Below, in pieces: positions 9,101-15,598 of a stretch of 29,963 nt of DNA. Made by a program: the position numbers and the translations under genes. The first letter of the stretch is position 1. Every line of letters begins with the position of its first letter. The notes under the pieces were generated by a model, which saw only the letters and a program-made list of their open reading frames with translations, did no database searches and had not been told where the DNA came from. The stretch lies in the IMG/VR virus record IMGVR_UViG_3300047550_004361, positions 1-29,963 of that record; one strand, given 5' to 3'. This DNA comes from a virus.

Positions 9101-12100
9101 ATTTTGCAATACAACATTGCCACTTCCAATAATACTAACAGATCCAGATGATAGGTTACTCTGAACCAATCCACCTGATGGATTCAACGAAACAGTAGTA
9201 TTAGACTCTACATTAGTCTGTTGTACAGAAGTAGAAACAGTAGAAAGAATTAAACCGTTTGGAGCAAGTACTAATCCACTTCCAGCTGTAAACGCATAAA
9301 CAGCTCTAGTATTAGTAAAGTATAAATTAGCACCCTCTGGAACTGTGCTTGTGCTAATATTGCTGCTTAATGTAAACGTTTGCCCTGTTAACGCATTAGA
9401 TAATACAATTCCATCACTTGTTACAGTTACTGTAGAGCCCGATTGAGTATTGGTTAGTGCAACATTTCCTGCACCTATAACACTTACAGTTCCAGTCGAT
9501 GTATTAGATTGAGTGACACCGTTTGACTGAATAGATACAGTAGTATTTGATAATGTATTTGATAACGAAACTGTAGAACTATTAACAGTACTTGTAGTTC
9601 CAGAAGTCGTATTACTCTGTGAAACACCACTTGATTGAATAGTTACAGTAGTATTAGATAAAGAATTAGCCAACGCAACATTAGAACTATTAATTGTTGT
9701 GGTAGTTCCAGTTGTTGTATTACCTTGAACTAAACCGTTAGCTGATCCTAAGGAAACTGTTGAATTAGATAATGTATTTTGTAGGGTTAAAGTAGAACTA
9801 TCAAAGCTACTCACAGTTCCAGTAGTTTGATTGTTTTGTGTAACACCGGTTGATTGTATTGCAACAACTGTATTTGATAATGTATTTGATAGTGCAACAT
9901 TACCAGCACCGATAACGCTTACTGTTCCAGTAGTTGTATTACTTTGAGTTACACCACTAGATTGAATCGTTACTGTAGTATTGGATAGAGAGTTAGATAA
10001 ACCAACAACACTACTGCTAATAGTACTATTGGTTCCAGCTGAAGTATTGCTTTGAGCTACTCCACTTGACTGTATTGAAACAGATGTATTAGATAAAGTA
10101 TTAGAAAGCCCTACAACGCTACTGCTTATAGTACTATTAGTTCCTGCATCTACGTTGCTTTGTGCAACTCCAGTAGATTGAATAGAAACGCTTGTGTTTG
10201 AAAGTGTATTTGATAGTCCAACTACACTACTACTAATAGTACTATTAGTTCCAGAACTTACATTACTTTGTGCAACGCCAGTTGATTGAATAGAAACTGA
10301 AGTATTTGATAATGTATTAGATAATGCAACATTTCCAGCACCTATAACACTAACAGTTCCAGTGGTAGCATTGGCTTGTGTAACACCAGATGTATCAATT
10401 GATACTGATGTATTAGATTGTGAATTTGATAACGATACGTTACTTCCATAAACACTAGTAACACCAGAAGATGTATTGCTCTGTGTTAGACCAGTACCTG
10501 GTTCAATTGTAAGTGATGCGTTTGATTGAGTATTAGACTGAGTAATAGATACAGAGGCGGTGCTTGAAATTAAACCATTTGCAGCAATCGTCAGGCCACT
10601 TCCTGGTGTAAATGCAGATACTGCTCTCGTATTTGTAAAGTAAAGATTGGCACCCTCAGTTACTGTGTTGGTATTCAGTAATCCAACAACGTTTGAGTAA
10701 ACTCTTGCATTAGTAAAATATAAGTTACTTAAACTTTCAGGAATGTTGGCAGTTTCTAATGATATATCGCCAACTAATTGATTGACACTAGTTACATTTC
10801 CACCTACTCCTGCTCCAAACACAGTAATCATACCGTTAGCTGTAATGTTAACGCCATTACCAGCTGTTAAAGCATATACAACACGTGTATTAGTAAAGTA
10901 TAAGTTAGAAGAATACTCTGGAATGTTTGCAGTAGTTAGCTGAACATTTCCTGTTTGTCCATTTACATATTCAACAATTGCACCGCCACCACTTCCTACA
11001 GAAATAGTTGCAGTATTTCCACTACTTACTAATGTGATGCCACTTCCAACTACAATTTTAGTAATATCGTTACTAAATTGTGCATATTTTAATAAAGGAG
11101 TGCCAGCAGCTGCTGATTGAGCAATGGTTTCTTCAATAGTAAATGTTGCATTACCGTCTGGATCACTTCCATTTGCAATACTTACAATAGTATATGGATA
11201 TCCACTGATACTAATTGTATCACCATCATTAAACCAATCATCAGCTGTTCCATAACCAGAAGATCTAGTAACTGGTAATGTATTTCCTGATGATGTAGTA
11301 GTTCTAACAGTAAAGAATGTATTAGATAAAGTAGAACTTACAGTTATAGTTGTGTTGCCAGTTACATTTCCATTGCCACCAGCTGCAGTAGATACAATAT
11401 AACCATTAGCATTAATAGAAATTCCAGGACCAGCTATGAATGCTGCAACTGCTCTTGCATTAGTAAAGTATAAGTTACTAGTACTTTCTGGAATGTTAGC
11501 TGTTCTAAGAGTTACATCTCCAACTTGCTCATTCACACTCGTTACATTTCCACCAACACCAGCACCAAAGACGGTAATCATACCGTTAGCTGTAATGTTT
11601 ACACCGTTTCCTGCTGTTAGTGCGTAAACAACTCTAGTGTTTGTGAAATAAAGATTAGAACCTTCTGCTAAGTTACTTGTAGTAAAGTTACTTAAAGATT
11701 CTACTTGTGCAACAGTACCTTGGAAAGATCCTACTAAGTTTCCATAAAATGTAGGACTTGTGATGCTATTACTAGTGATAGTAGTAGTGGTGTTTGATAA
11801 CGAATTAGATAAAGTTAAAACACCACTTGTTAGAGTAGTTGTAGTTCCTGTTTCAGCATTAGCTTGTGAAACAGTATTTGCTGTAACTGTTTCAGTTGTA
11901 ATAGCATTGTCAGAAATAGATGTGTTACCAACACTTACTGCATTTTCAGTTAGGGTAACGTTTCCTACTGATACACCATTGCTTGTTAAACTTACATTAC
12001 CAACAGTAACGCCTTCAGAAGTTAAGCTAACATTGCCTACACTTACGCCATTGGATGTAAGAGAAACATTACCAACGCTAACACCGTTAGATGTTAGACT

Positions 12101-12616
12101 TACATTTCCTACTGATACACCATTACTTGTTAAACTTACATTACCAACACTAACACCGTTAGATGTAAGTGAAACGTTGCCAACAGAAACGCCATTGGCA
12201 GTAACAGACGTATTACCAACAGACATTCCATTGGCAGTAAGTGCAACATTACCTACTGATACTCCGTTAGCTGTTAGAGCTACATTGCCTACTGCAACTC
12301 CATTGGCTGTGAGAGAAGTATTTCCTACTGCAACTGCATTAGAAGTTAGAGTAACATTGCCAACAGTAACACCATTGGCGGTAACAGAAGTATTACCAAC
12401 AGAAACAGAATTACCAGTTAAAGAAACATTACCTACTGTAACAGCATTAGCTGTAACATTGGAAGAAGTTACTGTATTAGTAGTAAGAGTAGGAGTGACA
12501 ACAGAAGTAGTGCGTGCAACCTTCGTCCAGGTTTTCTTTAAAGAATTATAGACGTACGTATAGCCGTCAGCTGCGTCATACAGCTGACCGTTATATGCTG
12601 GATTAGGACGTCCCAT
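6131..12616 (-). CDS. Giant repeat-built tail fibre, 2161 aa
   Basis: This is the largest gene in the window. Residues 1-45 form a cap (GQLYDAADGYTYVY, then TWTKV) shared with the 500-aa protein. Residues 59-238 are fifteen tandem 12-residue repeats of the VSVGNVSLTSNG type. Eighteen NLYFTNTR-type segments follow through the protein, interleaved at residues 711-1070 with ten tandem repeats of about 36 residues (pattern TQSN...GTxSxI...VxLSNTLSNT). Residues about 420-540 hold a non-repetitive domain with DDWFNDGDTISISGYPY. Near residue 2070 an FRLRRG...EGELIYVTDTKRVYVGDG motif appears; this is normally an N-terminal fibre motif and here is near the C-terminus. The end has two acidic DDNLDxG repeats. 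An AAGG ribosome site lies six bases before the ATG. Ser, Thr, Asn and Val dominate and cysteine is nearly absent. It is inferred to be a long trimeric fibre shaft; similarity in style to autotransporter stalks is possible. Confidence 0.92.
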   Translation of the reverse strand: MGRPNPAYNGQLYDAADGYTYVYNSLKKTWTKVARTTSVVTPTLTTNTVTSSNVTANAVTVGNVSLTGNSVSVGNTSVTANGVTVGNVTLTSNAVAVGNTSLTANGVAVGNVALTANGVSVGNVALTANGMSVGNTSVTANGVSVGNVSLTSNGVSVGNVSLTSNGVSVGNVSLTSNGVSVGNVSLTSNGVSVGNVSLTSEGVTVGNVSLTSNGVSVGNVTLTENAVSVGNTSISDNAITTETVTANTVSQANAETGTTTTLTSGVLTLSNSLSNTTTTITSNSITSPTFYGNLVGSFQGTVAQVESLSNFTTSNLAEGSNLYFTNTRVVYALTAGNGVNITANGMITVFGAGVGGNVTSVNEQVGDVTLRTANIPESTSNLYFTNARAVAAFIAGPGISINANGYIVSTAAGGNGNVTGNTTITVSSTLSNTFFTVRTTTSSGNTLPVTRSSGYGTADDWFNDGDTISISGYPYTIVSIANGSDPDGNATFTIEETIAQSAAAGTPLLKYAQFSNDITKIVVGSGITLVSSGNTATISVGSGGGAIVEYVNGQTGNVQLTTANIPEYSSNLYFTNTRVVYALTAGNGVNITANGMITVFGAGVGGNVTSVNQLVGDISLETANIPESLSNLYFTNARVYSNVVGLLNTNTVTEGANLYFTNTRAVSAFTPGSGLTIAANGLISSTASVSITQSNTQSNASLTIEPGTGLTQSNTSSGVTSVYGSNVSLSNSQSNTSVSIDTSGVTQANATTGTVSVIGAGNVALSNTLSNTSVSIQSTGVAQSNVSSGTNSTISSSVVGLSNTLSNTSVSIQSTGVAQSNVDAGTNSTISSSVVGLSNTLSNTSVSIQSSGVAQSNTSAGTNSTISSSVVGLSNSLSNTTVTIQSSGVTQSNTTTGTVSVIGAGNVALSNTLSNTVVAIQSTGVTQNNQTTGTVSSFDSSTLTLQNTLSNSTVSLGSANGLVQGNTTTGTTTTINSSNVALANSLSNTTVTIQSSGVSQSNTTSGTTSTVNSSTVSLSNTLSNTTVSIQSNGVTQSNTSTGTVSVIGAGNVALTNTQSGSTVTVTSDGIVLSNALTGQTFTLSSNISTSTVPEGANLYFTNTRAVYAFTAGSGLVLAPNGLILSTVSTSVQQTNVESNTTVSLNPSGGLVQSNLSSGSVSIIGSGNVVLQNTIVNVNITIEANGIVQNNQSTGSVSNLDSSGISFQNTQSGTSTTITSNSITSPTFVGNLVGTVSTLSNFTTSNLAEGTNLYFTNTRAIYALTAGSGIVIAANGRITANVASVSAELTTSNIAEGSNLYFTNTRVVYALTAGNGVNITANGMITVFGGGYSNVTSVNQLTGDITLSTANIPESGNLYFTNTRVVYALTAGNGVNIAANGRITVFGAGVGGNVTSVNELTGDITLTTSNINEGNNLYFTNTRAIGAFVAGPGIIISANGYLQANVGNGGGESNIIYTSNVTSVNGANGDVVLTTANIAESGNLYFNNSRAIGALTGGNGITIAGNGLITVQNFVASNAVNSVNEQTGNVVLTTTNINEGSNLYFTNTRAVGALTAGSGLVIAANGLILSTVSTQVAQSNTQSGSNVVLQPSTGLTQSNTQSNTTTVLNSGALAIACTTVSVNINLGGLFQNNASIGTISAIGTSSIGLSNTFSGTSVSIQPGNGLIQSSVATGTSTIVSSSNVALNNTSSGSSITFTSEGITLSNTQTGQVRTITSDFTTASIPESGNLYFTNARVYANVLAQGFATNSSVTALLSAKANTASLTTANVSEVTNLYFTNTRSISALTAGSGISIAANGRITSNVSAVSASLTTSNIAEGANLYFTNTRAIAAFTNGSGISIAANGRITAFGPVTGNVTSVNGLFGEVNLDTGNVFESGNLYFTNARVYANVIQLGLATTTYVNNQLANLVASAPSTLDTLSELATALGNDASFATTVTNSIATKASNAFVLEQLNLKANVSQLTTANITESGSLYFTNTRAIGALTAGSGIEIASNGRVTSTVVGGVSSVNGQTGAVTLTTASIAELTNLYFTNSRSRAAFTAGQNISIAANGRITANVSAIAGNYDFGTFLAPASQRFRLRRGLESERTTFVPLEGELIYVTDTKRVYVGDGTTAGGILVSTITQDYDGGAPTTIIFDDNLDGGFYDTSSFDDNLDAGSP
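9407..10486 (-). repeat. Ten tandem repeats of about 108 bp (36 aa) in the 2161-aa fibre
   Basis: Ten consecutive units of 35-37 residues encode the pattern TQSN, then GTxS, then VxLSNTLSNTxVxIQSxGV. Three consecutive units in the middle are almost identical in protein. The frame is kept exactly through all units, and length changes of one residue are confined to the turns. Diverged copies of the same unit recur nearer the C-terminus, around 8900-9240 and 7450-7910. The repeated hydrophobic-polar alternation is what a regular beta structure such as a beta roll or triple beta helix would give. Confidence 0.85.
11903..12442 (-). repeat. Fifteen tandem 36-bp (12-aa) repeats
   Basis: Fifteen units of exactly 12 residues occupy residues 59-238 of the 2161-aa fibre, with consensus VSVGNVSLTSNG. 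Gly, Asn and the hydrophobic positions are nearly invariant. Units 8-11 are identical in protein. The fixed 12-residue period with a Gly-Asn turn suggests one beta-coil per unit. The same repeat in seven copies is found in the 500-aa protein. The antisense frame is open over this stretch only because of the repeat. Confidence 0.9.
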
Positions 12617-12624
12617 GTATCGCC

Positions 12625-14127
12625 TTAAAAGTTAGGAGGTAAGCAGTCAAACCAATAGCCATCTGTAGGCACACCAAATTCGTCTATATAACTAGCATCA
12701 TAAATCCATATATACATTCTTTCTAATACAGTGTCATACCACATTTCACCATAATGAGGAAAGTAAGTCTCATCAACTGTAGGAGGAAGTTCACTAGCAG
12801 AAAATCTATTTCTATATGTTAAAGTATTATCACCATTTGCTATTAATATTTGTCCATTTGCACCACCATTACCATTAATACGGATTCCTGATAATCCTGT
12901 ATTTAAGTATGCTAATACATTGGCAATTACTCTTGCATTTGTAAAATATAAATTACTTGCACTTTCTTGAATGTTTGCAGTTTTAAGAACTACATCACCA
13001 GTTAATTCATTGACACTAGTAACATTGCCACCAACACCTGCACCAAATACAGTAATCATCCCATTGGCAGTGATATTTACACCATTGCCAGCAGTTAGTG
13101 CATAAACTACTCTAGTATTAGTAAAATATAGATTACTATTGCCTTCAGGCAATTGATCAGTATTTGCTGCCCCTGCACCAGTTCCAGAAACTGTTACTGT
13201 GATTAAACCATTTGATGCAATATCAACGCCATTGCCACTTGTAAATGCACTAACTGCTCTTGTGTTCGTAAAATATAGGTTTCCATCTTCTGCAACATTA
13301 GCAGTGCTTAGAACTATATTACCTGTTTGCCCATTGACACTAAGTACATTTCCTGATGCAGAAATCAGACCATTGGATTCAAGGACAATATTTTGACCAG
13401 CTGTTAGAGCATAAATTACTCTAGTGTTTGTGAAGTAAAGATTAGAAGGATGTTCAGGTATGTTTGCTGTCTTAAGAACAACCTCACCCTGGAGATTGTT
13501 AACACTAATAACATTACCACCACTTCCTAATACATTACTTGTAATACTAAATGTTTGACCACTCTCAGTATTAGCAATAAAGATTCCACTGCTATTTAAA
13601 ATAGTAACAGTGTTTGCTGCAGTATTGGTAAGAGTTAAACTTCCTGATACTAAAGCAGTGAGAAGATTGCTTTCAGCATTAGCTTGTGATACATTGGCTA
13701 CAGTAATAGCATTATCAGAGATAGTAGTATTACCAATCTTTACATTAGACTGATTAAGTACTACATTACCAACAGTAACTGCATTAGGTGTAATAGTTAC
13801 ATTGGCAACTGACAGTCCATTATTAGAAAGTACTGTATTACCAACTTTAACATTAGTTGTAGAGACTACAACATTGCCAACTGTAGCTGTATTGGGAGTT
13901 AAAGTAACATTGCCTATAGTTACAGCATTAGGTGTTACTGATACATTACCAACAGTTACAGCATTTGCAACAGCAACCGCGAGTTGGGTGGTTGTGTTAG
14001 AAGATCTTCCTGTTTTTACCCACAGATATCTCGTTCCACCAGGTGGACGATAGTAAGCTGTATAGATGTAGCCATCGCCACCATCAGCAACTTGACCTTC
14101 AGTTGGTGTTAACGGTAGTGTTGCCAT
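12625..14127 (-). CDS. Modular tail-fibre protein, 500 aa
   Basis: This protein is a small relative of the 2161-aa fibre. It starts with a cap domain (GQVADGGDGYIYTAYY, then YLWVKTG), followed at residues 57-140 by seven 12-residue repeats of VTVGNVSVTPNA type and then four NLYFTNTR-type segments with GNGVNITANGMITVFG. The last 95 residues (from SGIRINGNGGANGQ to LPPNF) closely match the end of the 157-aa protein encoded just upstream. The start overlaps the upstream stop by one base (TAATG) and lacks a strong ribosome site, so it is probably translationally coupled. It is inferred to be a structural fibre component; whether it forms its own fibre or joins the 157-aa and 2161-aa proteins cannot be told. 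Confidence 0.9.
   Translation of the reverse strand: MATLPLTPTEGQVADGGDGYIYTAYYRPPGGTRYLWVKTGRSSNTTTQLAVAVANAVTVGNVSVTPNAVTIGNVTLTPNTATVGNVVVSTTNVKVGNTVLSNNGLSVANVTITPNAVTVGNVVLNQSNVKIGNTTISDNAITVANVSQANAESNLLTALVSGSLTLTNTAANTVTILNSSGIFIANTESGQTFSITSNVLGSGGNVISVNNLQGEVVLKTANIPEHPSNLYFTNTRVIYALTAGQNIVLESNGLISASGNVLSVNGQTGNIVLSTANVAEDGNLYFTNTRAVSAFTSGNGVDIASNGLITVTVSGTGAGAANTDQLPEGNSNLYFTNTRVVYALTAGNGVNITANGMITVFGAGVGGNVTSVNELTGDVVLKTANIQESASNLYFTNARVIANVLAYLNTGLSGIRINGNGGANGQILIANGDNTLTYRNRFSASELPPTVDETYFPHYGEMWYDTVLERMYIWIYDASYIDEFGVPTDGYWFDCLPPNF
13708..13959 (-). repeat. Seven tandem 36-bp (12-aa) repeats in the 500-aa fibre
   Basis: Seven units of 12 residues (VTVGNVSVTPNA type) lie at residues 57-140. 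They are more diverged than the fifteen copies in the next gene but keep the Gly-Asn step and end in a matching ISDNAIT segment. This shows that the two genes share an N-terminal cap plus repeat block by duplication. Confidence 0.85.
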
Positions 14128-14600
14128 TAGAAATTAGGAGGCAAAAAGTCATAGAAATATTCAGCCTGCCCATCATTTACCCACATAAACAATCTATCGA
14201 AATAAGTATCAAACCATATATCACCATAGTGGTTAAAATCAGGTGGAAATTCTCCTACAAAGAATTGATGTCTGTAGCTTGTAGTGTTGTCACCATTAGC
14301 TACAAGAACTTGACCGTTGGCTCCAGCATTTCCATTAATAAAAATACCACTTACACTGTTGCCAAGATATGTTTGAACGTTTGCTAGAACTAGAGCATTC
14401 GAAAAGAATGTATTAGTAGCACCACTAGAAAGATAATCGATGTTTGATGAGGCTAAAACTATGACGTTGCCATTACCTGTCTTTGTGTAAAGAACTCGGT
14501 CAGCAAGATTGACAGCGAACTCTCCTACAGCTAGCGTGTTTGCATCAGGTACACGCCCTGCCACCGAAGATCGCTTGATCTGAATGGTGTTATTAGACAT
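14127..14600 (-). CDS. Short tail-fibre protein, 157 aa
   Basis: Residues 5-50 read IQIKRSSVAGRVPDANTL then VGEFAVNLADRVLYTK, a widespread N-terminal motif of phage fibre and tropism proteins. Residues 58-78 contain FFSNALVLANV, a degenerate form of the NLYFTNARVIANV segment of the larger fibres. Residues 84-157 match the C-terminal domain of the 500-aa neighbour and both end LPPNF. The protein thus looks like a minimal fibre: attachment motif, one decayed module, and a C-terminal cap. It is the first gene after the late-promoter-like leader at 14601-14661. No ribosome site of usual form precedes the ATG at 14600. It could be a joint or adaptor at the head of the fibre series. Confidence 0.88.
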   Translation of the reverse strand: MSNNTIQIKRSSVAGRVPDANTLAVGEFAVNLADRVLYTKTGNGNVIVLASSNIDYLSSGATNTFFSNALVLANVQTYLGNSVSGIFINGNAGANGQVLVANGDNTTSYRHQFFVGEFPPDFNHYGDIWFDTYFDRLFMWVNDGQAEYFYDFLPPNF

Positions 14601-14610
14601 CGACTATAAC

Positions 14611-14624
14611 AGACTATGTAGTCT
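14611..14624 (-). other. Inverted repeat AGACTA/TAGTCT in fibre leader
   Basis: A perfect 14-base inverted repeat (AGACTA, two bases, TAGTCT) lies 10 bases before the ATG at 14600. As RNA it could form a five-pair stem with a four-base loop, next to the start codon where a ribosome site would normally be. It has no T run after it, so it is not a standard terminator. Confidence 0.55.
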
Positions 14625-14632
14625 ACAAAGAT

Positions 14633-14646
14633 GGGCTATATAGCCC
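14633..14646 (-). other. Perfect palindrome GGGCTATATAGCCC in fibre leader
   Basis: This perfect 14-base palindrome sits eight bases downstream of the late-promoter-like motif on the minus strand, so it would be at or very near the 5' end of the transcript. It could form a GC-clamped hairpin that protects the mRNA end or serve as a binding site for a dimeric protein. It stands out in an AT-rich window. Confidence 0.55.
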
Positions 14647-14653
14647 GATTTTA

Positions 14654-14661
14654 TATTTATT
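14654..14661 (-). promoter_or_regulatory. Candidate T4-type late promoter (AATAAATA)
   Basis: On the minus strand AATAAATA, one base from the T4 late consensus TATAAATA, overlaps the stop codon of the 311-aa gene and precedes the largest gap of the window. It would drive the modular fibre series beginning at 14600 with a leader of roughly 45 bases. Gap position, distance and the structured leader favour it; no -35 element is expected for this promoter class. Confidence 0.55.
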
Positions 14662-15592
14662 CTTTTTTAAATTCTTTCTTTTGTTCAACAGGAATTGGAA
14701 CAGATCTTAATCTATTTCTATTGACCTTTGGCGCTAAAGGTTTAAAAAAATCTCTTATTTGCATGGATCTTTTATAATATTCTTTGATCCTTTCTTCATG
14801 ATCAGTATTCCAAGGCAATAACCATCCTGATCCTTTACTACTCAATACTTTATTAATTACTTCTTTATTATGATCTATTTTACCTGGGATAAACAATCTA
14901 ATTAATGTCCAATACGTTAGTTCAGCCATACATTCAAAACTAGTAATATCTGCAAATTTTTTACCAAGAGCTGCAGCATATATTCCCATTTCAGAATTTG
15001 CAGTAGTGTAAATTTCATCTGCTTGAATTAAATAATTTATACCACTTTCTTTTGGTCCAAGTAATCTGTGATATCCATACTTTATACCAAGTTGTCTAAC
15101 CATATCATCACCAGTAATAGGATGCAATTTTAAAAATACATCTTCATTATTAAACATCATCCTTTCTAGTAATTCTTTATCAACCGCATTAATTAAATTA
15201 CTTCCAGGTAGAAATACTATCTTTTTTGCATTAGGGTTACTAACTTCTTTAGTTTCATACTTATCAAATATTTTTTGAACAAGAAAACTGCAGTGATCAG
15301 TAACATCGTGTTTATCAAAATGAAATATATGATCAATTATTCTGGCTGATACTTCAGGAGACATGGTAGTGAGGACTAACCCTCCAAAAACATCGTGATA
15401 GGTGTACTCATTAAAATAATATTCATGAATTGGTCTGATATCAAAAGTTAGAGGTAATGGCGAAGGAGTAGATAATAGAATTTCTTCTATGTCTATACTA
15501 GTTTGAGATTTTTTTGCTCTTTTATTATCACCGATTCTTTTTTCTTGAGAATGTACTTCTTTCAATGATACTACATTAATTTGTTTCATCAT
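14657..15592 (-). CDS. Putative GT-B-type glycosyltransferase (Kps/CDP-glycerol transferase-like)
   Basis: This 311-aa protein is not a fibre: it lacks repeats and is rich in Lys, Glu, Ile and Phe. Residues 115-122 (IVFLPGSN) look like the strand and loop opening the C-terminal half of a GT-B enzyme. KLHPI at residues 155-159 and TTANSEMGIYAAALGKKF at 196-213 match the pattern of nucleotide-sugar binding in capsule-synthesis (KpsC/KpsS) and CDP-glycerol transferase families, where a Lys-x-His-Pro is followed by a Ser-containing loop and an xALGKxx helix. The match is by eye and the family is uncertain. The start has two adjacent ATGs; AAGGA lies three bases before the first and six before the second (15589), so the second may be used. 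It sits six bases after the Thr-rich fibre gene. Confidence 0.7.
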   Translation of the reverse strand: MMKQINVVSLKEVHSQEKRIGDNKRAKKSQTSIDIEEILLSTPSPLPLTFDIRPIHEYYFNEYTYHDVFGGLVLTTMSPEVSARIIDHIFHFDKHDVTDHCSFLVQKIFDKYETKEVSNPNAKKIVFLPGSNLINAVDKELLERMMFNNEDVFLKLHPITGDDMVRQLGIKYGYHRLLGPKESGINYLIQADEIYTTANSEMGIYAAALGKKFADITSFECMAELTYWTLIRLFIPGKIDHNKEVINKVLSSKGSGWLLPWNTDHEERIKEYYKRSMQIRDFFKPLAPKVNRNRLRSVPIPVEQKKEFKKE

Positions 15593-15598
15593 ATATCC

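Noticed and set aside
9407-12442. CRISPR-like spaced repeats.
   Set aside because: The repeats are contiguous, in frame and protein-coding without spacers.
11760-12551. A long open frame on the plus strand (263 codons) rich in Leu, Pro and Thr.
   Set aside because: It is the antisense of the 12-aa repeat array; the repeat keeps the opposite frame open and the product is a simple LPTxTPLxV repeat. No promoter or ribosome site is evident and all real genes are on the other strand.
14633-14646. A rho-independent terminator at the palindrome.
   Set aside because: No run of T follows on the minus strand and the palindrome sits downstream of a promoter-like motif, so a leader element is more likely.
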